A DNA stretch of 64,000 nt, taken from JAHQVI01 sp963727575 (GTDB lineage Bacteria > Pseudomonadota > Alphaproteobacteria > Rhizobiales > Rhodomicrobiaceae). Below are positions 55,665-63,824 of this stretch, piece after piece. The stretch's first letter is position 1, and each line of letters opens with the position of its first letter. The DNA is taken from the NCBI GenBank assembly GCA_963727575.1, contig CAVSIA010000023.1, positions 70,669 to 134,668 on the forward strand, read 5' to 3'. A model generated the notes under the pieces. That model made no database searches and was not told the DNA's origin. It worked only from the letters and a program-made list of their open reading frames with translations. Position numbers and translations under genes: made by a program.

Positions 55665-55763
55665 TTCCTGATAGTATTGATACAAAGGAAAAAAAGCTAA
55701 ACCCGCCGCTATGATGATTACAATCCGCTCTACGATTTCCAATATTTGCGAAAATTTTGTCAT

Positions 55764-56311
55764 CCTCTACCTCCATGGGGAGCGATAAACATCAACAGAA
55801 TTCTCCTTCATCGTGCAGCTTCAGAACGACAGTCAACCCGCAACGATGCTCTCCGCTAGCGCCTCCCGCTCTGCAAACTGCGGGCACGCCAAGACTTCTC
55901 CCGCCGCCTTTGCCATGTTCTGCTGTCGGCTCTCCCAGCCGGTCCAGACGGCGGTTGCTCGGAGCTGGTCTTGCAACCAGCTGTTCCAGCATTATCGTCA
56001 ATTATAGAAGTCAGAATTTCCGAACTCGCAGGCGCCGGAACCGGATTCTCGCCGTTTTTACCGAATATTTACTAAAAATAAGCTGAGTGACGGTGGGCTT
56101 TACTTCACGGGCCGTCTCATCTTGGATCGCAGCAGGCCGGGAAAACGTCTATAATTACCGAATGACACTGGCGCAAGGCAAGGCGCCGATCAGGCATGTC
56201 TGCGCGCGGTTCGGTTGAGATGTGTACCCCTGCGGTGATTTCGGATCGCCCAAGATTGAAAAGAGCGTGAATGGCAACGGCTTGAACGGCCGTGCGGGTG
56301 GGAGTGGATCG
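55764..56311. other. Intergenic region between the interrupted gene and the Sel1-like gene
   Basis: About 550 bp without a gene I can support. A short hairpin AGCTGGT-CTTGCA-ACCAGCT is present at about 55963-55982. Several short frames on both strands lack a ribosome-binding site and recognisable sequence. Base composition varies sharply along the stretch, which fits a boundary of acquired DNA. Confidence 0.4.
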
Positions 56312-57646
56312 ATGGTAGACGACAATCGGGATGGCGCCCAGCATATCGGCCAAATCGACGACGAGCCGAGACCGGACCGGCTTGCGGACCGCCTCGCAAT
56401 GGTGGGCGGACCGGCGTCACGCGGCAATCTTCCCCGTCCGGCGATGGCCGTCGCCGCCGAGCACGCATTCAGACGCCATTTCGTCAGCCAGAGCGGGCAC
56501 ATGCTGCTCGGCTCCCGCGTCGCCGCGCCCAATCTCTCGGCGGCCGAGCGGGACGAGGCGCTGCGTCGACACGTGCTGTTCTCCAGCGCCCGCGACGCCC
56601 AGAAGCGCAGTCTGTCCCGGAGCGCGGTGGTGCTTCTGCTTTGCGCGATCGCAGCGGGGGCCACTGGCGGGGTGACCGCGATCATGGACGGAAACCACGC
56701 CTCGACCGGAACGCGCGCGCAGGGCGAGCCTGCCGATACGGCGCGGGTCGAGACGGCTTCGCCCAGGCCGGCGATGCCGGAGACCGGTTCGCCCGAATTC
56801 ACCGCCTCGATCTCGACGGTCGTGGCGCATAGCCCGGAGGCGGCATCCGCTGCCGGCCTGACGCAAGTGGCCTACAATACCGGCGGCGAGTTGAAGGTGC
56901 AGGACGTATCCGGCGAGGTCGGCGAGGCGGTGCTGCTGGAGATTACGGTGAACTACGACAATTCCGGCGAATATGCGTTTCTGATGTTCCGCGGTCTGCC
57001 GGGAAAATTCAGCCTTTCCGCAGGCTTCAAGCTCAAGGATTCCTGGGCCGTTTCGCTGAAAGACCTCGACGGTCTCGAACTCCTGCCGGCGCCCGGCTAC
57101 AAGGGCGAGTTCGATCTGGACGTCCATCTGGTCAAGGGCCGCAACACCGTGGAGAGCGCGGTGATCACGGCGAGTTTCGGCGTGCCGCATGCCGCCGCTG
57201 CGGCGGTCGCCCGAGCCGCGCCGGAGCCCGCTCCCGCTGTCGCCCCCACGCCTGCGCCGCAGATCCTGACCTCTGCGCCACCCTCCTCGCAAGAAGGGCT
57301 CGCTCGTGAGGTCAGAGCCATCGGCGCCGCGCCCGTGACCAAGCAACCCCGGCATATCCTGATCCAGCCGGAGGAAGAAAGCGCCATGCTCAGCCGCGCG
57401 CTGAACCTGCTCGGCCAGGGCGACGTTGCCAGTGCCCGGCTGCTTTTGGAGCACATTGCGCGCAAGGGCAGCGGCAAGGGCGCGCTCGCTTTGGCGCAGA
57501 CCTATGACCCGGTCTATTTCCACTCGATCAATGCCGTGGGCGGCCTGCAACCGGATCGCGTCAAGGCGCGCGAGTGGTATGGCATCGCCGTGCAGCTCGG
57601 CGAGGTCGGCGCGAGGGAGCGGCTGAGCATCATGTCGGGACAGTGA
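56312..57646 (+). CDS. Membrane-anchored protein with Sel1-like C-terminus
   Basis: A 444-residue protein from ATG 56312 (GGGAGTGGATCG upstream); the frame is open a further 90 bp. The N-terminal 100 residues are charged and probably cytoplasmic. One membrane helix lies near residues 108-127 (SAVVLLLCAIAAGATGGVTAI). The central beta-rich region (about 185-300) contains LLEITVNYDNSGEYAFLMF and SLKDLDGLELLPAPGY. An Ala/Pro-rich linker (EPAPAVAPTPAPQ) leads to a helical C-terminus (about 360-444). There LLEHIARKGSGKGALALAQTYDP and RVKAREWYGIAVQLGEVGARERL resemble Sel1/TPR-type repeats. Function unknown; a periplasmic scaffold is one possibility. Confidence 0.75.
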   Translation: MVDDNRDGAQHIGQIDDEPRPDRLADRLAMVGGPASRGNLPRPAMAVAAEHAFRRHFVSQSGHMLLGSRVAAPNLSAAERDEALRRHVLFSSARDAQKRSLSRSAVVLLLCAIAAGATGGVTAIMDGNHASTGTRAQGEPADTARVETASPRPAMPETGSPEFTASISTVVAHSPEAASAAGLTQVAYNTGGELKVQDVSGEVGEAVLLEITVNYDNSGEYAFLMFRGLPGKFSLSAGFKLKDSWAVSLKDLDGLELLPAPGYKGEFDLDVHLVKGRNTVESAVITASFGVPHAAAAAVARAAPEPAPAVAPTPAPQILTSAPPSSQEGLAREVRAIGAAPVTKQPRHILIQPEEESAMLSRALNLLGQGDVASARLLLEHIARKGSGKGALALAQTYDPVYFHSINAVGGLQPDRVKAREWYGIAVQLGEVGARERLSIMSGQ

Positions 57647-57830
57647 TGCGCCGTTTACGACGGGCACGCGGCAGGAAAAGCGATGATTTGTGGCGCCCGG
57701 CACGTTGACAAGCCGTGCCTGTCTTACTAGTGTCCAGCCGACGGATTTCCCAAAATCAGTGTGGGACGATGGTTGCCCGATTGTTGCGGCATTTGGCACC
57801 TCTGCCCCTGAGCAAACATTCGAGCCGGTT

Positions 57831-57956
57831 ATGAAGATCAAGAATTCCATCAAGTCGCTGAGAAGTCGCCACCGCGACAATCGCGTCGTCCGCCGCCGCG
57901 GCCGCCTTTACGTGATCAACAAGACCATCAAGCGCTACAAGGCGCGTCAGGGCTGA
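57831..57956 (+). CDS. rpmJ: 50S ribosomal protein L36
   Basis: Ribosomal protein L36, 41 residues: MKIKNSIKSLRSRHRDNRVV then RRRGRLYVINKTIKRYKARQG. It lacks the zinc-binding cysteines of classical L36, so this is the YkgO-like zinc-independent form usual in alphaproteobacteria. Start ATG 57831. The TPR gene follows 63 bp later. Confidence 0.95.
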   Translation: MKIKNSIKSLRSRHRDNRVVRRRGRLYVINKTIKRYKARQG

Positions 57957-58019
57957 TCGCTTTTTGCGGTGCGGTAACGTTCCTGTTGACAGATTTTCAG
58001 CCTGTGCTTCACTGGTAAC

Positions 58020-58670
58020 ATGAAGATAGCCAGTGTACCTGTTGTGCTGCGCACATCAATTCTGGTGCTGGGGATGGCCTGCATTCTCGCGCCCGCGGCC
58101 ATTGCCGCGTCCGACGCCAACCCGCCGTCCAAGCTGCCCAATCTGAAATCGCTCAGCTCGCCGACCAAGCAGTCGCTGCACAAGGCGCGCGACGAGCTGC
58201 TGTCGTTCCTTTACGACCAGCTTCAGCGAGCCGACAGCGAGCAGGCTGCGGAGCGGGTGGTTTCGGCGATCGAAAAGCTCTGGTCGCGCACGGGCAGCGA
58301 CACCGCCAACATCCTGATGGAACGCGCCGGCCTAGCGATGAACGCCCGCAATTACAATCTGGCGACGCAGCTTCTGACTGCGCTTACGGATATCGATCCG
58401 AACTACGCGGCCGCCTGGAGCCAGCTGGCCACCGTGCATTTCCTTCAGGACGATTATGTCCAGGCGATGCATCAGCTTGAGCATGTCCTCGCGATCGACC
58501 CGCGCCATTTCAAGGCCATCGAAGGCCTCGGCATCATCCTGCGCGAAACCGGCAACAAGAAAGCCGCGCTCAAAGTGCTGCGCAAGGCGCTGAAGATCAA
58601 TCCCTATCTGAAATCCGCCAAGCAGGCGGAGGAAGAGCTTGCCCGCGAGATCGAAGGGCAGGGGGCCTAG
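58020..58670 (+). CDS. Secreted tetratricopeptide repeat protein
   Basis: A 216-residue TPR protein. Residues 1-29 form a signal peptide (LRTSILVLGMACILAPAAIAAS). The mature part has at least three TPR units: AGLAMNARNYNLATQLLTALTDIDPNYAAAW, then LATVHFLQDDYVQAMHQLEHVLAIDPRHFKA, then LGIILRETGNKKAALKVLRKALKINPYL (quoted across helix pairs). TPRs mediate protein contacts, here probably in the periplasm. It is convergent with pyk; this pyk-linked TPR gene recurs in Hyphomicrobiales. Partners are unknown. Confidence 0.88.
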   Translation: MKIASVPVVLRTSILVLGMACILAPAAIAASDANPPSKLPNLKSLSSPTKQSLHKARDELLSFLYDQLQRADSEQAAERVVSAIEKLWSRTGSDTANILMERAGLAMNARNYNLATQLLTALTDIDPNYAAAWSQLATVHFLQDDYVQAMHQLEHVLAIDPRHFKAIEGLGIILRETGNKKAALKVLRKALKINPYLKSAKQAEEELAREIEGQGA

Positions 58671-58772
58671 AGACTCTCCGGTCCGCTTGCATCGGGATCG
58701 CCGCCTTTCGCTTCTTGCATCAAGCGAAGCGGCGCCGGACCGACGCCGTGGGCAAATCTCATCCCCGATCCG

Positions 58773-60242
58773 TCAGTTGAACGACGGCCCGGTCGTCTCC
58801 GGCCGGTTGAGCGCAATGCGCACCGCCTGTGCATCGATCCGCACAACCCGCAGCATGTTCGTCGCGCCTGGGGTGCCGAAAGGCAGACCGGCGGAGATGA
58901 TCACCTTGTCCTCAAGCTCGACCATGCCCTCGCGCGCGGCGAGCCGGCAGGCACGGGTGACCATGTCGGCGACCGAATTGGGATCTTCCGTCAGCACGCA
59001 ATGCAGCCCCCAGGCGATGGTCAGCCGGCGCGCGGTCGCCTTGCTGGTGGACAGCGCCAGGATCGGCTGTTGCGGACGCTGGCGGGACACGCGCAGGGCG
59101 GTCGCGCCCGTCGAGGTGTAGCAGATCACGGCGGAGAGCCCGGCATCCTCGGCAATCGTGCAGGCCGCAGCGCTCATCGCGCCTGACGATGAAACCTCCG
59201 GGCCGGGGCGCTGTGCGTTGATGATCTGGTCGTAAAGCTGGTCGCGCTCGACCTCGCAGGCGATGTCGTTCATCGTCGAGACCGCTTCGATCGGGAATTC
59301 GCCCGAGGCCAATTCGGCCGACAGCATCACCGCGTCGGCGCCTTCGAAAACCGCGGTGGCAACGTCCGACACTTCGGCGCGGGTCGGCACGGGGGCCGAG
59401 ATCATCGATTCCAGCATCTGCGTGGCGACGACGACCGGCTTGCCCTTCTGGCGCGCCAGCCGCGTCAGGCGCTTCTGCACGCCCGGCACCTGCTGCAGCG
59501 GCAGCTCGACGCCAAGATCGCCGCGCGCCACCATGATGGCGTCCGATTCATCGAGAATGCGCTCGATATCGGTGACGGCGGACGGCTTTTCGATCTTGGA
59601 CAGCACCCCGGCGCGGCCGTCGATGAGCTGTTTGGCCTCGACGACGTCCTCCGCACGCTGAACGAAGGACAGGGCGATCCAGTCGACGCCGAGATTGGCG
59701 GCATAAGCCAGGTTCTCGCGGTCGCGCTCGGTCAGCGGGCTGAGCGGCAGGACGGTATCGGGCAGGCTCACGCCCTTGCGGCTCGACAGCGGGCCGCCGA
59801 CCTCGATCTCGGTATCGATCCGGTCCTTGGTCTTGGCGGTAACCACGAGGCGCAGCTTGCCGTCGTTCAGCAGCAGGCGGTGGCCCGGCTCGACGGCGGC
59901 GAAGATTTCCGGATGCGGCAGGTGCACCCGGTCGAGATTGCCGGGCGCTTCGTCGCGGTCGAAGCGGAACGCCTTGCCCACTTCGAGGATCACCTGCTCG
60001 GGGAACATCCCGACGCGCAGCTTAGGCCCTTGCAGGTCGCACAGGATGCCGATGGGGTGATTGGCCTCGCGTTCGATGGCGCGAATCGCCTCGAACCGCT
60101 CGCGCAGATCCTCGCGGGAGGCATGGCTCATATTGATGCGGAAAACGTCTGTACCGGCGAGGAAGAGGCGCCTGATCATCTCCGGCGTCGAGGAAGCTGG
60201 TCCGAGCGTGGCAATAATCTTGACGCGTCGGGCTCGCCTCAT
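58773..60242 (-). CDS. pyk: Pyruvate kinase
   Basis: Pyruvate kinase makes pyruvate and ATP from PEP and ADP at the end of glycolysis. The 489-residue protein has the conserved RRVKIIATLGPASSTPEMI at the start and DVFRINMSH near residue 33. LSFVQRAEDVVEAKQLI and the active-site signature IMVARGDLGVELP are in the barrel. TRAEVSDVATAVFEGADAVML with the metal and PEP contacts follows. The C-terminal domain has VICYTSTGATALRVSRQRP. ATG 60242 overlaps the DUF1036 stop (ATGA). Intact. Confidence 0.97.
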   Translation of the reverse strand: MRRARRVKIIATLGPASSTPEMIRRLFLAGTDVFRINMSHASREDLRERFEAIRAIEREANHPIGILCDLQGPKLRVGMFPEQVILEVGKAFRFDRDEAPGNLDRVHLPHPEIFAAVEPGHRLLLNDGKLRLVVTAKTKDRIDTEIEVGGPLSSRKGVSLPDTVLPLSPLTERDRENLAYAANLGVDWIALSFVQRAEDVVEAKQLIDGRAGVLSKIEKPSAVTDIERILDESDAIMVARGDLGVELPLQQVPGVQKRLTRLARQKGKPVVVATQMLESMISAPVPTRAEVSDVATAVFEGADAVMLSAELASGEFPIEAVSTMNDIACEVERDQLYDQIINAQRPGPEVSSSGAMSAAACTIAEDAGLSAVICYTSTGATALRVSRQRPQQPILALSTSKATARRLTIAWGLHCVLTEDPNSVADMVTRACRLAAREGMVELEDKVIISAGLPFGTPGATNMLRVVRIDAQAVRIALNRPETTGPSFN

Positions 60243-60691
60243 TGTGATGGTGCTCCGCTATCGCCCGGATCGGTCAGCCTGACCGTCCAGTCTTTTTCTT
60301 CCGTGGTGTCGACTTCGAAGAAGCCGGAGCGTTTATAGCCGCGCGTCTGGCAGTCCTGCACGCCGCGAATGGTGAAGGCCTTGTCGTCGGTGCACATGAA
60401 CGCCTTGCCGCCCCATTCGCCGCCGCGGTCGTAGTCGAGGGCGTGAATGTAGTAATAGCGCGCAACCAGCGATCCCTTGAGCAGAACCTCACAGGTTTGC
60501 GAGGCGACATTCCACCAGCCCTCGCTGGTCCAGCCCCGCTCGTCCTTATAGCCGATGGCGATGCCGACCCTGCTCGTTGTCGTATTGCAAAGCTTCAGAT
60601 CGGCCGCAGCCGGCCCGGCAAAGCCGAACGAGGTGCCGCAAAGCATGACAAGAACGGTGACGACGGAACCTGTGGTGGTGTGTCTTTTCAT
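60239..60691 (-). CDS. DUF1036 secreted protein
   Basis: A 150-residue DUF1036 protein. The signal peptide covers about residues 1-30 (TTTGSVVTVLVMLCGTSFGFAGPAAA). The mature domain has the family signature ADLKLCNTTTSRVGIAIGY near its start, then WTSEGWWNVASQTCEVLLKG. YYIHALDYDRGGEWGGKAFMC and a Cys in VQDCQTRGY suggest two disulfides. The function is unknown; the gene is upstream of pyk and overlaps it by 4 bp, an arrangement conserved in Hyphomicrobiales. ATG 60691 is the start. Confidence 0.9.
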   Translation of the reverse strand: MKRHTTTGSVVTVLVMLCGTSFGFAGPAAADLKLCNTTTSRVGIAIGYKDERGWTSEGWWNVASQTCEVLLKGSLVARYYYIHALDYDRGGEWGGKAFMCTDDKAFTIRGVQDCQTRGYKRSGFFEVDTTEEKDWTVRLTDPGDSGAPSQ

Positions 60692-60723
60692 CGGATCGGA
60701 ATTTGCTGGCTACGTTACGCGCG

Positions 60724-62013
60724 TCATTCGGGGTCGACCAAAATCACGCGCAGGTCATTTACATTGGTGAAGGTCGGCCCGCTTACAATCAGGTCGTCTA
60801 CCATTTCGAAGAATCCCGTGGAATCGTTTTTTGTCAAAAATTCTGCAGGATCCAGTCCCATCGCATTGGCTCGCCCGATCGTATCCGGCCCGATCAGCGC
60901 GCCGGCCGGGTCGTCCGCGCGCCCGGTGCCGCCGTCGCTGCCGTCGGTATCGGCGGCGAGGGCGAAAATGCCTGGCGCACCGCGAAGTGCGATCGCCAGC
61001 GCCAGAGCATACTCCTGATTCGGCCCGCCGCGTCCGTCGCCATGTATGGTGACCGTCAGCTCGCCGCCGGACAGGATCGCCACCCGCCGGCCTTCTGTCC
61101 GTTTCTCCAGCGCCAGCGCGGCATGGGCCACGGCGATGTCGCGGGCCTCGCCTTCGAGCGCGTCGCCGAGCACGACCGGTTCATAGCCGAGCGCTGCGAC
61201 CTTTTCGGCGGCGGCGCGGAGCGCATCCTTGGGCGCGGCGGCCAGAATGAACCGGGCGGACTCGAAACCGGAATCGCCGGGCTTCGGCGTCTCATTGACG
61301 GGATCGAGGAGCGCGGCTTCGATCGCGGGCGGCGGCTGAACGCCGTATTGCGCCAGAACGCCGCGGGCGTCGGCAAGCGTGCTCGGGTCGGGGACGGTGG
61401 GGCCGGAGCCGATCGCGCCCGGCGCATCGCCCGGCACGTCGGATATCCCCAGCGTCAGCAGCGGAGCGGGGAACGCGGCGCGGGCCAGCCGTCCACCCTT
61501 GATTCGCGACAGATGCCGGCGGACGCAGTTCATCGCCCCGATCGGAGCGCCAGCCCTCAGCAGCGAACGGGTTAGCGCCTGCTTGTCCTCCAGCGTCACG
61601 CCTTGCACCGGCGCCGACCAGAGCGCCGAGGCGCCGCCCGAGATCAGAACCAGAACGAGATCGCCGGGCCCGGCCGACGCAGCCAGCTCCAGCGAGCGGG
61701 TGGCCGCCTCCGTACTTGTCCGGTCTGGCACCGGATGGGCGGCTTCAATAAGCTGCAGAACATTGAGCGGCTTTCCGTAGCCCTTCCGCGTGGTGACGAG
61801 CCCCTGAAAGCGGCCGGCATCGAGCCGCCCGGAATAATGCTGCTCTGCGGCCTCGCCCATTGCGGCGGCCGCCTTGCCGCATGCCAGGACGATGAGGCGC
61901 CCAGCGCCGGGCGCCGGCGGGAAGTGCGGCGGCAGGCAGCGCGACGGTTGAGCCGCGGCGACAGCGGCTTCATAAATCGACAGAAGAGTTGTGCGGAGAA
62001 GAGCTCTATCCAT
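60724..62013 (-). CDS. Glycerate 2-kinase (MOFRL family)
   Basis: A 429-residue protein of the glycerate-2-kinase/MOFRL family, often annotated as hydroxypyruvate reductase (TtuD/GlxK-like). It phosphorylates glycerate, feeding glyoxylate- or serine-derived carbon into glycolysis. The N-terminal domain includes LIVLACGKAAAAMGEAA and VLVLISGGASALWSAP, a glycine-rich phosphate site. The C-terminal MOFRL domain has AILSGGELTVTIHGDGRGGPNQEYALALA. It ends with DTIGRANAMGLDPAEFLTKND. It lies 33 bp upstream of DUF1036-pyk, possibly one transcript, which fits a role in lower glycolysis. Confidence 0.92.
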   Translation of the reverse strand: MDRALLRTTLLSIYEAAVAAAQPSRCLPPHFPPAPGAGRLIVLACGKAAAAMGEAAEQHYSGRLDAGRFQGLVTTRKGYGKPLNVLQLIEAAHPVPDRTSTEAATRSLELAASAGPGDLVLVLISGGASALWSAPVQGVTLEDKQALTRSLLRAGAPIGAMNCVRRHLSRIKGGRLARAAFPAPLLTLGISDVPGDAPGAIGSGPTVPDPSTLADARGVLAQYGVQPPPAIEAALLDPVNETPKPGDSGFESARFILAAAPKDALRAAAEKVAALGYEPVVLGDALEGEARDIAVAHAALALEKRTEGRRVAILSGGELTVTIHGDGRGGPNQEYALALAIALRGAPGIFALAADTDGSDGGTGRADDPAGALIGPDTIGRANAMGLDPAEFLTKNDSTGFFEMVDDLIVSGPTFTNVNDLRVILVDPE

Positions 62014-62154
62014 ATTTCCAGTTTTAACTATTTGCCGCTTTGTTCATCGATTCCGAATCGAAGTGTGGGAAAAAAAGCAAATCGCGTTGAAAAATCGTAT
62101 TAAAAGGCGGTCTCACGTCTAGCCGCTGCAAAAGTCGGGCTTTATATATACGTC

Positions 62155-63342
62155 ATGCTTCACACGGTGCCCAAAAAAGGCGAGGCTGTGTCCCTAACAG
62201 CCGACGTTCCATATACTATTTTGCCGGGATCGCTTTCGAGCGGCGTCTTGCTGCTCTGCGACCATGCGTACAACGCCTTTCCGGAGGGCTACGGTACGCT
62301 AGGCTTGCCGGCGCAGCAACTCGATCGGCATATCGCCTATGATCCGGGTGCGGCCGGCATAACCCGCCACATGGCGCGCATCCTGGGCGCTCCGGCGGTT
62401 CTGACGCGCTATTCGCGCCTGCTGATCGACCCGAACCGCGGCGAGGACGACCCAACGCTCATCATGCGACTTTCTGATGGCGCCATCATCCCCGGCAATG
62501 CCGGCATGACGCCGGAGGAACGGGAAAAGCGGATCAGTCTCTACTACCGGCCGTATCACGATGCTGTCGACGACCTGATCGACGCCATGATGCAATCGGG
62601 CAAACCACCTGTGATTTTCTCGATTCACAGCTTCACGGAAAACTGGCGGGGCTGGATGCGGCCCTGGCATGTCGGGATTCTGTGGGACCGCGACCCTCGT
62701 CTGGCCACGCCGCTGCTCAACGCCCTGGGCGAGGATCCCGATCTCGTCGTCGGCGATAACGAGCCGTATGCAGGCGCCCTGCGTGGTGATTGCGTGCACA
62801 AGCATGCCACGGTCCGCAGCCTCGCCAACGCCCTGGTCGAAGTACGCCAGGATCTGATTCGCAGCGAGGCCGGGCAGGCCGAATGGGGTGAAAAGCTCGC
62901 CCTGCTGCTGAAGCGCGTGCTCTCGAAGCCGAAGGCCGATGCCACATTCCACAAACTTCGCTATTATGGCTCCCGAACCGACCCCGCGCCTTGCGCGAAC
63001 GAGGCAGGAAAGGGAGGCGACGGCATGGCCAGCCCCGAGATCGACCCGAAACTGGCAGTGGAACTGGAAGCGGCCGCGTTCCGGCGCCTGCTCGGCCATT
63101 TGCGCGACCACGCGGAGGTTCAGAACATCGACCTGATGAATCTGGCCGATTTCTGCCGGAACTGCCTGTCGAACTGGTATCAGGAGGCGGCGGCGGAAAA
63201 AGGCGTGACGCTGTCGAAGGACGACGCCCGCCAGATCGTTTACGGCATGCCTTATGACCAGTGGAAGGCGCTGCATCAGCAGGAGGCGAGCCCCGAACAG
63301 CAGGTGCGCTTCGACGTCGTGGCCAAGCAAAAAAATCAGTGA
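62155..63342 (+). CDS. N-formylglutamate amidohydrolase fused to DUF1244
   Basis: A 395-residue open frame with two parts. Residues 1-270 match the N-formylglutamate amidohydrolase family (LLLCDHAYNAFPEGYGTLGL, SRLLIDPNRGEDDPTLI, FSIHSFTENWRGWMRPWHVGILW). Residues from Met291 onward (MASPEIDPKLAVELEAAAFR, DLMNLADFCRNCLSNWY, DDARQIVYGMPYDQWKALH) match DUF1244. In related genomes these are usually two genes. A GGGAGG site lies 9 bases before ATG 63025, the expected start of separate DUF1244. The junction may therefore be a natural fusion or a stop codon lost to a sequence error. DUF1244 would have 105 residues. Confidence 0.85.
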   Translation: MLHTVPKKGEAVSLTADVPYTILPGSLSSGVLLLCDHAYNAFPEGYGTLGLPAQQLDRHIAYDPGAAGITRHMARILGAPAVLTRYSRLLIDPNRGEDDPTLIMRLSDGAIIPGNAGMTPEEREKRISLYYRPYHDAVDDLIDAMMQSGKPPVIFSIHSFTENWRGWMRPWHVGILWDRDPRLATPLLNALGEDPDLVVGDNEPYAGALRGDCVHKHATVRSLANALVEVRQDLIRSEAGQAEWGEKLALLLKRVLSKPKADATFHKLRYYGSRTDPAPCANEAGKGGDGMASPEIDPKLAVELEAAAFRRLLGHLRDHAEVQNIDLMNLADFCRNCLSNWYQEAAAEKGVTLSKDDARQIVYGMPYDQWKALHQQEASPEQQVRFDVVAKQKNQ

Positions 63343-63427
63343 GCGCGGCGCAAACGCGCCGGGCCGCATTCGCGAGCTTTTTTTACCGGTTATCCTCAGC
63401 CATTTCCAATCTTGGATAAACGAATGT

Positions 63428-63457
63428 GCCCGGCTTGAGCCGGGCGCTTCAGTTTTC
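63428..63457 (+). terminator. Intrinsic terminator-like hairpin before gapR
   Basis: GCCCGGC-TTGA-GCCGGGC forms a perfect 7-bp stem with a tetraloop (63428-63445), followed by GCTTCAGTTTTCT. It is a plausible Rho-independent terminator for the amidohydrolase/DUF1244 transcript; the U-run is short and offset. Confidence 0.65.
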
Positions 63458-63519
63458 TAGCTTCGAGCCAAATTCGAACGCCGTCCGACTGTCCGCGGTC
63501 AAGGCATGGGGAGACATCA

Positions 63520-63822
63520 ATGGCGATAGCTGAAATGATTGAAGACGAGTCGGCGCCGGCAAAATGCTTGCAGGAAAGTGCCAAGGAGCGTCTGCGGGCG
63601 TTCATCGAGCGGATCGAGCGGCTCGAGGAAGAAAAGACGGCGTTGAGCGCGGACATCCGCGAAATCTATGCCGAAGCAAAATCCACCGGCTACGACACCA
63701 AGGCCCTCCGGGCCATCATCCGGATGCGCAAGCAGGACGACAATGAGCGCATGGAGCAGGAGGCCCTGCTGGCGACCTATATGCACGCGCTGGGTATGAT
63801 CGCCGGCCTGCCGGAGGCTTAG
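63520..63822 (+). CDS. gapR: GapR-like nucleoid-associated protein (DUF2312)
   Basis: A 100-residue DUF2312 (UPF0335) protein, the family of Caulobacter GapR. GapR binds overtwisted AT-rich DNA and aids replication and segregation. The core LRAFIERIERLEEEKTALSADIREIYAEAKSTGYD is a long helix with the typical GYDTKALRAIIRMRKQD (first part of about residues 55-72). The C-terminal helix has EALLATYMHALGM. ATG 63520 follows GGGGAGACATCA. It starts 177 bp after the DUF1244 stop. Symbol assigned by family similarity. Confidence 0.9.
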   Translation: MAIAEMIEDESAPAKCLQESAKERLRAFIERIERLEEEKTALSADIREIYAEAKSTGYDTKALRAIIRMRKQDDNERMEQEALLATYMHALGMIAGLPEA

Positions 63823-63824
63823 AG

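Larger units (their letters stand above)
54359..55763 (-). pseudogene. Small membrane-anchored protein gene split by IS1595-type element
   Basis: The 5' part (55763 down to 55665) and 3' part (54616 down to 54359) join in frame when the element and one 8-bp duplication are removed, giving 118 residues. ATG 55763 follows GGAGGTAGAGG. The N-terminus carries one membrane helix (IVERIVIIIAAGLAFFPLY, about residues 10-28). The remainder is a charged, probably helical domain containing RERTIREAELVRM and LPEAKLAFLAQCHKLD. I recognise no family. Composition is less GC-rich than the neighbours, hinting at acquired DNA. The left fragment alone has a spurious TTG/GTG start and should not be called a passenger gene. 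Confidence 0.85.
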
